Source: Vibrio splendidus (GTDB lineage: Bacteria; Pseudomonadota; Gammaproteobacteria; Enterobacterales; Vibrionaceae). From it: DNA of 64,000 nucleotides. The stretch covers positions 3,162,001-3,226,000 of the forward strand of contig NZ_AP025508.1 of NCBI RefSeq assembly GCF_024347615.1, read 5' to 3'. Shown here one piece after another: positions 40,019-47,218 of this stretch. Made by a program: the position numbers and the translations under genes. Within the stretch, counting starts at the first letter, position 1; each line of letters opens with the position of its first letter. The notes beneath the pieces were generated by a model. That model saw nothing but the letters and a program-made list of their open reading frames with translations, made no database searches and had not been told where the DNA came from.

Positions 40019-40532
40019 TTTTTACCTCTATGCCAAAGCTTTCTTTGGCCAACATAAATACACCCAACGCATTTATTGGGTGATAGAAACAAAACGATTT
40101 GGCTTAGTGTAAACAAACTTTATGGCTAAATCACCTTTATTCCACTTTGCGTTATAAAAGCTTTATCTAGGTCTAAATTACAGACATCACAAAAATGAAT
40201 AATAACTATCCCATCAATAAGCGGGGAGTTAAATACCTAAAAAAACAAAAAACAAACAAAATAAACACAGATCACACTTTTATAAAAATCAACTTAAAAC
40301 ATACACTTAAACAACAAGAGATATAATAAAACAGTGTTCATTTTTTAGTTTTATATCATTTTACTAACTGACTATGGAACTTTAGAGGTAAAAAGTAACC
40401 CATGGATTGCACTGGCATTTTTCAGACTTCTGTTCTAATCATGATTATGAAGCCTGATTAATACAGGCAATACACAAAAGGATTCAAATCCTTGATAAAT
40501 ACCTTTATGGACAGTAATTAGGAATTAATAAC
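40019..40532 (+). promoter_or_regulatory. AT-rich greA/ompU divergent region
   Basis: This 514-bp gap holds both promoters. The middle (about 40180-40345) is extremely AT-rich with A-tracts. In V. cholerae ompU is activated by ToxR, which binds AT-rich repeats; the segment TTAAA-ACATACAC-TTAAA near 40297-40315 is a weak candidate only. AGGAATTAATAAC precedes the ompU ATG. I see no ORF or RNA gene here. Confidence 0.45.
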
Positions 40533-41558
40533 ATGAACAAGACTTTGATCGCGCTTGCTGTATCGGCTGCAGCTCTTGCTACTAGCGCTAACGCGGCAGA
40601 ACTATACAACCAAGACGGTAACTCTGTTGAAATGGGCGGCCGTGCTGAAGCTCGTCTATCTATGAAAGATGGCAAAGCTGAAGACAAAACACGTGTACGT
40701 CTAAACTTCCTAGGTAAAGTTGAAATCCAAGACGGCCTATACGGTGTTGGTTTCTACGAAGGCGAATTCACGACGGCTGAAAACGGCGGCGCTACTGATA
40801 ACAACGATGGTGATATCACTAACCGTTACACGTACGCTGGTCTAGGCGGCACATTCGGTGAAGTAACTTACGGTAAGAACGAAGGTGCTCTAGGCGTAAT
40901 CACTGACTTCACAGATATCATGGCATACCACGGTAACTCTGCTGCAGACAAACTAGCTGTAGCTGACCGTTCAGACAACATGCTTTCTTACAAAGGTCAA
41001 TTCCAAGACCTAGGTCTTAAAGCAAGCTACCGTTTCGCTGACCGTTCAGAAACTAACGGTGAGTTCACGGACAACGGTAAAGATGGCTACTCTCTATCTG
41101 CTATCTACGCAATCGGCGAAACTGGCGCTAAGCTAGGTGCTGGTTACGCAGACCAAGATCAATCTAACGAGTACATGCTTTCTGCTTCTTACGCAATCTC
41201 TGACCTGTACTTCGCTGGTGTATTCACAGATGGTGAAAAACAAACTACAGGTGTTGTAAACTCTAACGACTCTGTAGATTACACTGGTTACGAATTCGCA
41301 GCGGCTTACACGCTAGGTCAAACTGTATTCTCTACTACGTACAACAACGCTGAAACTGATAGCGAAACGTCTGCAGACAACATCGCAATCGATGCAACGT
41401 ACTACTTCAAGCCTAACTTCCGTGGCTACGTATCGTACAACTTCAACCTTATCTCTGAAGGTGACAAGATCGGTACTACTAACAAGCTAACTAACGGTAC
41501 TGCAAGCTCTGCTGACGCTGAAGACGAGCTAGCTCTAGGTCTACGTTACGACTTCTAA
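40533..41558 (+). CDS. ompU: Outer-membrane porin OmpU-like
   Basis: OmpU is the major general porin of Vibrio, a trimeric 16-strand beta barrel. The 341-aa precursor has a signal peptide cleaved after ATSANA, giving a mature N-terminus AELYNQDGNSVEMGGRAEAR that is typical of OmpU. It ends in a C-terminal phenylalanine (GLRYDF), the outer-membrane assembly signal. Codon use is strongly biased, as in highly expressed genes. It neighbours greA, as in V. cholerae. Confidence 0.93.
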   Translation: MNKTLIALAVSAAALATSANAAELYNQDGNSVEMGGRAEARLSMKDGKAEDKTRVRLNFLGKVEIQDGLYGVGFYEGEFTTAENGGATDNNDGDITNRYTYAGLGGTFGEVTYGKNEGALGVITDFTDIMAYHGNSAADKLAVADRSDNMLSYKGQFQDLGLKASYRFADRSETNGEFTDNGKDGYSLSAIYAIGETGAKLGAGYADQDQSNEYMLSASYAISDLYFAGVFTDGEKQTTGVVNSNDSVDYTGYEFAAAYTLGQTVFSTTYNNAETDSETSADNIAIDATYYFKPNFRGYVSYNFNLISEGDKIGTTNKLTNGTASSADAEDELALGLRYDF

Positions 41559-41599
41559 TTCTGATTATCTAATTGATTAATTAGTTAATTGAGAATCAA

Positions 41600-41626
41600 A
41601 ACGCCCGCTATCTAGCGGGCGTTTTT
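41600..41626 (+). terminator. ompU terminator
   Basis: AACGCCCGCTA (41600-41610) pairs perfectly with TAGCGGGCGTT (41613-41623), followed by TTTTT. Confidence 0.9.
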
Positions 41627-41669
41627 TATATCTGTATACTGAAAACATCAGCCATCCAAGAAATCTTCT

Positions 41670-43103
41670 ATGCGCCTTCTATCCACACTACTTGTATGTA
41701 GTTTTTCCATTAGCGCTTTCTCAGTTAACGCTTTCGCTTACCCCCCTCTAGATAAACTGCCGGATGGCAGTAGCGCAAGCTTAATTCTGCAACCATTGAG
41801 CGGTGATTCAAATAAAATAAACACCAACAGTGATGGCTTCTACCCGCCCGCCAGTACTTTAAAGCTGGTCACAGCTTTAGCAGCGAAGTTGGAATTAGGG
41901 GATGACTTTCACTACACGACTAGTATTGCTCGTTCTGGGAATGACTCAATCATTTCATTTAGTGGCGACCCGACCCTACAACGAGAACAGCTTAAAAGCC
42001 TTTTGGCTCAATACGCAAAATCTCAATCCAGAACCATCAAGGGCAACTTATACCTAGATAACTCGACTTTTACGGGCTATCAGCGAGCGGTGGGGTGGCC
42101 TTGGGACATTCTAGGCGTTTGTTACAGCGCGCCTTCGAGTGCGATGACCTTAGACAGCAACTGCGCACAAGCCTCTATTTATACAAAAGATAACGGAAGC
42201 ACTCGTGTCTATATTCCCGCTCACTATCCGATAGACGTGACAACCACCGCAGCTACCGTAACTCGATCAGGGCAGAAGGCGACACAATGCGACTTAGAGC
42301 TCATTACCACTCCAGACAACGCTTACAAGCTCTCTGGTTGCTTAGTAGAGCGTAAGAAACCACTACCACTCAAGTTTGCGATTCAAAACCCCGAGCTTTA
42401 TACCTATCAAGTCGTGACATCGCTTCTTGAAGAGCTGAGAATCCAAGTAAAAGGTGATGTGATTATTGGTAAAAAAGCGAAAGCAGACAAAACCACGTTA
42501 GTCGCTAGTCACAACTCAGAAAAGCTTTCTGAACTGCTCGATATCATGCTCAAGAAGTCGGATAACCTTATCGCAGATAATCTAACTAAAACGCTAGGAG
42601 CGACATTTTATGTTCAACCAGGCAGTTTCAATAACGGTACTGAAGCGATAAAGCAGATATTGCTGACCAAGGCTAATATTGACCTCAGTAAAGCGCAGCT
42701 CGTCGATGGTTCAGGACTATCCAGAAATAACCGAATGAGGTCACAGACCATGGCTCAGGTTCTGCGTTATATCTGGGAAAACGATCAACAGCTCAACCTA
42801 CTTGGGGCAATGCCAACTTCGGGCACTGATGGCACGCTTAAATACCGTCAAAGCATGAGAAAAGCACCAATCCAAGGTAATATTATTGCGAAAAGTGGGT
42901 CTTTGTACGGTAGCTACAATATGGCAGGTTTTGGTTTAGATAAAGCGGGCAATCCAAACTCTCTGTTTGTGCAGTTTGTTCGTGATTATTTCCCTGAAGA
43001 ACAAAACCCAGACAAACCTGTAGAAGCACCAATCACCCAGTTTGAACGAGCTTTCTACACAGATGTAGTCGAATTCAGTCAAATACAAAGCAAATCTAAA
43101 TAA
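41670..43103 (+). CDS. dacB: D-Ala-D-Ala carboxypeptidase/endopeptidase PBP4
   Basis: DacB is a periplasmic class C penicillin-binding protein that trims and cleaves peptidoglycan peptides. The 477-aa precursor has a signal peptide (about 1-23). The catalytic SxxK motif is Ser62-Thr-Leu-Lys65 (PPASTLKL), and the second motif is SDN in KKSDNLIADN. The third motif reads KSG (IIAKSGSLYG) where E. coli PBP4 has KTG. A roughly 160-residue insert between the first two motifs is usual for this class. It follows ompU after a terminator. Confidence 0.93.
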   Translation: MRLLSTLLVCSFSISAFSVNAFAYPPLDKLPDGSSASLILQPLSGDSNKINTNSDGFYPPASTLKLVTALAAKLELGDDFHYTTSIARSGNDSIISFSGDPTLQREQLKSLLAQYAKSQSRTIKGNLYLDNSTFTGYQRAVGWPWDILGVCYSAPSSAMTLDSNCAQASIYTKDNGSTRVYIPAHYPIDVTTTAATVTRSGQKATQCDLELITTPDNAYKLSGCLVERKKPLPLKFAIQNPELYTYQVVTSLLEELRIQVKGDVIIGKKAKADKTTLVASHNSEKLSELLDIMLKKSDNLIADNLTKTLGATFYVQPGSFNNGTEAIKQILLTKANIDLSKAQLVDGSGLSRNNRMRSQTMAQVLRYIWENDQQLNLLGAMPTSGTDGTLKYRQSMRKAPIQGNIIAKSGSLYGSYNMAGFGLDKAGNPNSLFVQFVRDYFPEEQNPDKPVEAPITQFERAFYTDVVEFSQIQSKSK

Positions 43104-43140
43104 TATTTAGCTCTCTGTAAGCTTCTACTTAAAAAATAAA

Positions 43141-43180
43141 AATGGCGCTGAAGATTTAAGATCTTCAGCGCCATTTTTCT
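43141..43180. terminator. Bidirectional terminator between dacB and the mgtE-like gene
   Basis: AATGGCGCTGAAGAT (43141-43155) and ATCTTCAGCGCCATT (43161-43175) form a perfect 15-bp stem with a five-base loop, preceded by an A-rich and followed by a T-rich stretch. Confidence 0.9.
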
Positions 43181-43238
43181 TCCTAAGAAGTTTTTCTTCG
43201 GCGGTGCTTTTTGTTTTTAGAGTCTTTATTTAAAAGCG

Positions 43239-44084
43239 TTAAGCAATACCCAAGAATGAATTCACTACCGTAAAGTAAATCCACATCCCCGAAATGTCGA
43301 CTACTGAAGCCAGTACAGGGCTCACCAGCACCGCAGGATCTAACTTGAATAACCGAGCAACAATCGGCAATCCAGCGCCAAGCACGGTTGATATTGTCAC
43401 TTGAATAAACAGAGCGACAGCAATCGCGTAAGCAATCATATTAATGTCGTAGCCACCCGTTGATTGGTTGTCACTGAACAGTAAGATGCGGCCTATCATC
43501 ACCAAGGCAATCGCAAGCGCCAAGCAGATGGCAACTCTAAGTTCTTTCCATAAAACGTTCGCCCATTGGCGCTTCTTCAACTCGCCCGTGGCTAAAGCCC
43601 TGATGACCAGAGTCGCGGCTTGTGTTCCGGTGTTACCACCCGCAGCAGCAATTACAGGCATGTAAATTGCCAAAAGTACCAACTGACTGAGGATGTCTTC
43701 ATACTGAGCAATGATAAGCCCAGAGACAATCCCCAGCAGCGCTAAGGCAATAATCCAACCGATACGCTGCCTAACATGGCTAAGCACTCCAGTTGAAAGG
43801 TAACCTTGTTGAGGCTCAACCTCTGAGTAGATCAGCCCTAGTTGGTGAGCTAGATGTCGAGAGCGCTTCTCAAAGCCCTGCTCTTCTAGCTCACTAAGTA
43901 AAGTCTGAATAATACTGAGAGAGCATTGCCCAAGTACTAACACCGCATCTTCAAGTGGCATTCGGTTTAAAAGGTTAATTTGTTGCTCACGCCCATACTG
44001 TTGAAATGCATTCGATACAGCTTGGATGTCTTGCTCTGTGTACAAAGCTTCGATAGATAAAAAAGTGTTGTTCATTACCGTCAT
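43239..44084 (-). CDS. Compact MgtE-like magnesium transporter without CBS domains
   Basis: The 281-aa protein matches the membrane part of MgtE Mg2+ channels: about five hydrophobic segments from residue 108 on, the pore segment PVIAAAGGNTGTQAATLVIRAL-type motif at 143-163, and Asp263 in SPVLASVVDISG, where MgtE has its selectivity-filter Asp. The N-terminal 90 residues resemble a shortened MgtE N domain. The CBS Mg2+-sensing pair is absent, so gating cannot follow the standard model. The start at 44084 has GGGAG at seven bases; a TTG at 44105 is open but unlikely. It has a leader of at least 250 bp with unusual features. Confidence 0.85.
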   Translation of the reverse strand: MTVMNNTFLSIEALYTEQDIQAVSNAFQQYGREQQINLLNRMPLEDAVLVLGQCSLSIIQTLLSELEEQGFEKRSRHLAHQLGLIYSEVEPQQGYLSTGVLSHVRQRIGWIIALALLGIVSGLIIAQYEDILSQLVLLAIYMPVIAAAGGNTGTQAATLVIRALATGELKKRQWANVLWKELRVAICLALAIALVMIGRILLFSDNQSTGGYDINMIAYAIAVALFIQVTISTVLGAGLPIVARLFKLDPAVLVSPVLASVVDISGMWIYFTVVNSFLGIA

Positions 44085-44136
44085 GGCGAATCTCCCGATT
44101 GGCAAAGGTAACGACCATCAAAACAAATAGCATAAG

Positions 44137-44166
44137 TTTATAGATTTATAGATTTATAGATTTATG
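44137..44166. repeat. Octanucleotide repeat tract
   Basis: TTTATAGA is repeated three times and followed by a partial fourth copy TTTATG. It lies 53-82 bp upstream of the mgtE-like ATG, within its 5' leader. Confidence 0.9.
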
Positions 44167-44235
44167 CGCACCAAGAGCTGAAAGCTACTGGTGTGTCTAC
44201 TTGTTAGAATCTAGTGTGTGGAAAAGAATGAGGGG

Positions 44236-44331
44236 GAAAAACAAAGATACCCTACCCGAACGGCAGGACAATAGATCAATACCGAGACGGGTTATTCTTC
44301 TCCATTCAAACTAGGAGGATGGTCGGTATTG
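44236..44331 (-). promoter_or_regulatory. Candidate attenuating leader of the mgtE-like gene
   Basis: On the minus strand CAATACCGA (44331-44323), inside the leader ORF, pairs perfectly with TCGGTATTG (44285-44277) just after its stop. Next comes hairpin CCTGCC/GGTAGG (44267-44262 with 44256-44251, one G·U), followed by the U-rich TATCTTTGTTTTT, terminator-like. ACCCG (44292-44288) could alternatively pair with CGGGT (44258-44254), competing with the second hairpin. A ribosome on the leader ORF would open the first stem. The regulatory role is inferred. Confidence 0.55.
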
Positions 44332-44336
44332 TTCAT
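44292..44336 (-). CDS. Putative 14-aa leader peptide MNNTDHPPSLNGEE
   Basis: The ORF runs from ATG at 44336 to TAA at 44292. GGAG lies six bases before the ATG (GGAGATTTTT), an ideal ribosome site. The peptide has a Pro-Pro pair and three acidic residues. The Salmonella/E. coli mgtA leader peptide MgtL also combines Pro and acidic residues, and low Mg2+ or low proline affects its translation. The similarity is compositional only. It lies 207 bp upstream of a Mg2+ transporter start. Confidence 0.55.
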   Translation of the reverse strand: MNNTDHPPSLNGEE

Positions 44337-44445
44337 AAAAATCTCCAGAATTACTGTCAATATGACAGCGCGCATAGTGTAGCAATAGCCGTTCAAAAAC
44401 TTCGTCAAATTCCTGTCAATAAATAGGGGTCAATAATTAGGGGCA

Positions 44446-44472
44446 ATAAAAAAGGCATCCGTAGATGCCTTT
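44446..44472 (-). terminator. tyrS terminator
   Basis: On the minus strand AAAGGCATC pairs with GATGCCTTT around a four-base loop, followed by TTTATTG. It lies about 25 bp after the tyrS stop. Between this and the leader peptide (44337-44445) I expect the mgtE-like promoter but see no clear consensus. Confidence 0.87.
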
Positions 44473-44496
44473 TCGTTAAATCATTGAGATTTAATA

Positions 44497-45684
44497 TTAC
44501 TTGATAGTAATACGAGCAAACTTACGCTTACCTACTTGGTAAACTGCAGTACCAGCTTCAGGTACGAATTTACTGTCTTCAATCTTCTCGCCTTCAAGCT
44601 TAGCAGCGCCTTGCTTGATCATACGCATCGCATCAGAAGTAGAGTTTACAAGACCCGCTTCTTTTAGAACGTTCGCAATCGGTAGGCCGGCTTCGAATTC
44701 AAATTCTGGCATTTCATCAGGAACTTGGTTCTTAGCAAAACGGTTAACGAACTCTTGCTCAGCGGCTTCAGCATCTGCTTCACTGTGGAAACGAGCAATG
44801 ATCTCTTTCGCTAGAAGTACTTTAACGTCACGAGGGTTTTTGCCCGCCTCAACGCCAGCTTTCAGTTCCGCAACTTCTTCAAGTGGACGGAAAGACAGTA
44901 GCTCGTAGTAGCTCCACATTAGATCGTCAGAGATAGACATGATCTTACCAAACATCTCGCTTGGTGCTTCGCTAATACCGATGTAGTTGTGCGCAGACTT
45001 AGACATCTTCTTAACGCCGTCTAGACCAACAAGTAATGGCATCATCAGTACCGCTTGTGGTTTTTGACCGGCTGCTTTTTGCAGTTCACGCCCCATTAGA
45101 AGGTTAAACTTCTGGTCAGTACCACCAAGCTCAACATCACTCTCTAGTGCAACAGAGTCGTGACCTTGTAGAAGTGGGTACATGAATTCGTGGATAGCGA
45201 TTGGTTGACCACCAGCGTAACGCTTTTTAAAATCATCACGCTCAAGCATACGAGCAACAGTTTGGTTAGAAGCAAGACGAATCATGCCTTCAGCGCCAAG
45301 CTCAGATAACCACTCAGAGTTGAAACGAATTTGCGTTTTCGCAGGGTCTAGAATCTTGAATACTTGCTCTTTGTAAGTTTCAGCATTCTTCAATACGTCT
45401 TCACGGCTTAGCGGTGGACGCGTTGAGTTTTTACCAGATGGGTCACCAACCATTGCAGTGAAATCACCAATAAGGAATGTCACTTCATGACCAAGCTCTT
45501 GGAAAGCACGAAGCTTGTTAAAGATAACCGTATGGCCTAGGTGGATATCTGGAGCGGTTGGATCGGCACCCAGCTTAATGCGTAAAGGACGACCTTCTTT
45601 TAGTTTCGCAATCAGTTCGTCTTCTGGAATCAGTTCTTCTACGCCACGTTTGATCTCGGCTAGTGCAGCTTCAATACTCGCCAT
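44497..45684 (-). CDS. tyrS: Tyrosyl-tRNA synthetase
   Basis: TyrS attaches tyrosine to tRNA-Tyr. The 395-aa class I enzyme has the HIGH-type motif HLGH ([11 protein letters not shown]) near residue 48 and the KMSKS motif ([11 protein letters not shown]) near residue 230, plus a C-terminal S4 RNA-binding domain. Its length is shorter than E. coli TyrS (424 aa) and fits the TyrZ-type subgroup. It is divergent from the M23 peptidase gene with about 130 bp between starts. Confidence 0.96.
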   Translation of the reverse strand: MASIEAALAEIKRGVEELIPEDELIAKLKEGRPLRIKLGADPTAPDIHLGHTVIFNKLRAFQELGHEVTFLIGDFTAMVGDPSGKNSTRPPLSREDVLKNAETYKEQVFKILDPAKTQIRFNSEWLSELGAEGMIRLASNQTVARMLERDDFKKRYAGGQPIAIHEFMYPLLQGHDSVALESDVELGGTDQKFNLLMGRELQKAAGQKPQAVLMMPLLVGLDGVKKMSKSAHNYIGISEAPSEMFGKIMSISDDLMWSYYELLSFRPLEEVAELKAGVEAGKNPRDVKVLLAKEIIARFHSEADAEAAEQEFVNRFAKNQVPDEMPEFEFEAGLPIANVLKEAGLVNSTSDAMRMIKQGAAKLEGEKIEDSKFVPEAGTAVYQVGKRKFARITIK

Positions 45685-45813
45685 TCTTGTTCACTCCCAC
45701 AGATTTGGCAAAAATATAATAATTAGACATCTTACTTGAATAGCGATGTATTTTGAAACCAGTTACACTATTCCGTCGTCGATTTTCATAATATTTACAG
45801 AACGAACCGGAAC

Positions 45814-47103
45814 ATGTTGTCTATTTTTGCACGCCTTCCTATTTTGCACCGGGCTTTTATCGCATTTTTTAGTGCCGTAATTTTCGTCGCGATTTTCTTA
45901 CTCCCCGATGTCAGCAGTTTACGTGACGATACGGGCGCTTTAGTGGTGGGGAAACATTACCCACTGACTATCAATGCATCTGCACTTGTTAGCTCGAGTG
46001 ACGCACCGCCGACGGCTGTGCTTAATTGGGAGAAATATACCGTTCGTTCTGGCGAAAGCACCTCTGTCTTATTTGAACGTATTGGCCTCTCATACCGCTT
46101 GCTGATCACGCTACTCAATACCAATAACGATATTAAGAAGCAGCTGTCTAACCTAAGACCTGGCGATGTATTGCAATTCGGTTTTGATGAAAACAACGAC
46201 CTTATTCAGTTAAAACGACAACTTAGTGCGTTTGAAAGCTTCAAAATCACTAAGTCTGGCGATTCGTTTACCTCTAGCATCGACAAGAAAGAAGTTGCCT
46301 ACCAATACAATTACGCTGAAGCCAACATTACCTCTAACTTCTGGAATGCAGGCGTTAGCGCAGGTTTAACCGCAAACCAAATCATGGAACTCGCCGGTAT
46401 CTTCGGTTGGGATATCGACTTTGCGTTAGATATTCGTAAGAACGACAGCTTCAAAATCTTATACCAAGAGAAAGTGGTTGAAGGTGAGGTGGTTGGTCGC
46501 GGTAAGATCATGGCAGCCGTATTCAAAAACCAAGGCGATTCATTTACCGCGGTATTGGATGATAAGAGCGGCAACTACTTCGATGAAAATGGTCGAGCAA
46601 TGAAGAAAGCGTTCTTGCGCTCACCAATTGATTTTCGTCGCGTAACATCGAACTTTAATCCTACCAGGAGACACCCAGTAACCGGTAAGGTTCGAGCTCA
46701 CCGCGGTACTGACTACGCAGCCCCTGTTGGCACACCTATCTGGGCAGCCGGTGACGGTATTGTTCAGAAGTCGGGTTACAACCAATTCAATGGTAACTAC
46801 GTGTTTATCCGCCACAGCAACACCTACATCACCAAGTACCTGCACATGAAGCGACGTATGGTGAAAACAGGTCAGCGCGTAAAACAAGGCCAAACCATTG
46901 GTACTTTGGGCGGTACAGGCCGTGTGACTGGCCCGCACTTACATTATGAATTCTTGGTTAATGGCGTACATAAAAATGCGCGTACCGTGAAATTACCGCA
47001 ATCTAAGTCGTTAACAGGTAAAGCAAAAGCAACATTTATTGCGAACTCAGAAATTCGATTGAGTAACCTAGAGCGATACGGCCAGTTACTAGCAACTAAT
47101 TAG
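45814..47103 (+). CDS. shyC: M23-family peptidoglycan endopeptidase (ShyC/MepM-like)
   Basis: M23 endopeptidases cut D,D-crosslinks in peptidoglycan to allow sacculus growth. The 429-aa protein has one N-terminal membrane anchor (about 10-30), a LysM/OapA-like region near 75-125 (YTVRSGESTSVLFERIGLS), and a C-terminal M23 domain. Its zinc motifs are intact: HRGTDYAAPVGTPIWAAGDG and GPHLHYEF. Position beside tyrS fits the V. cholerae endopeptidase ShyC (VC0630), recalled from memory. The final codons run into a 19-bp tandem repeat. Confidence 0.85.
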   Translation: MLSIFARLPILHRAFIAFFSAVIFVAIFLLPDVSSLRDDTGALVVGKHYPLTINASALVSSSDAPPTAVLNWEKYTVRSGESTSVLFERIGLSYRLLITLLNTNNDIKKQLSNLRPGDVLQFGFDENNDLIQLKRQLSAFESFKITKSGDSFTSSIDKKEVAYQYNYAEANITSNFWNAGVSAGLTANQIMELAGIFGWDIDFALDIRKNDSFKILYQEKVVEGEVVGRGKIMAAVFKNQGDSFTAVLDDKSGNYFDENGRAMKKAFLRSPIDFRRVTSNFNPTRRHPVTGKVRAHRGTDYAAPVGTPIWAAGDGIVQKSGYNQFNGNYVFIRHSNTYITKYLHMKRRMVKTGQRVKQGQTIGTLGGTGRVTGPHLHYEFLVNGVHKNARTVKLPQSKSLTGKAKATFIANSEIRLSNLERYGQLLATN

Positions 47104-47145
47104 GTTACTAGCGACTAATTAGGTTACTAGCGACCAATTAGGTTA
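47089..47145. repeat. Three tandem copies of a 19-bp unit at the end of the M23 gene
   Basis: The unit CTAGCGACTAATTAGGTTA occurs three times in a row (47089-47107, 47108-47126, 47127-47145) with one mismatch in each outer copy. The stop codon TAG at 47101 lies inside the first copy, and copies two and three form the 3' untranslated region. Confidence 0.9.
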
Positions 47146-47166
47146 ATAGCCATCTAAACCAACGAG

Positions 47167-47194
47167 AAGAGCGCCCACCAAGGCGCTCTTTTTA
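47167..47194 (+). terminator. Terminator of the M23 gene
   Basis: AAGAGCGCC (47167-47175) pairs with GGCGCTCTT (47182-47190), followed by TTTTA. No equivalent T run exists on the minus strand, so it serves mainly the plus-strand gene. Confidence 0.85.
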
Positions 47195-47218
47195 TTTCCG
47201 TCGAACTAGGAATTATCT

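Noticed and set aside
40297..40315. ToxR box upstream of ompU
   Set aside because: The match is weak and such AT-rich patterns are frequent here; only the region as a whole is reported.
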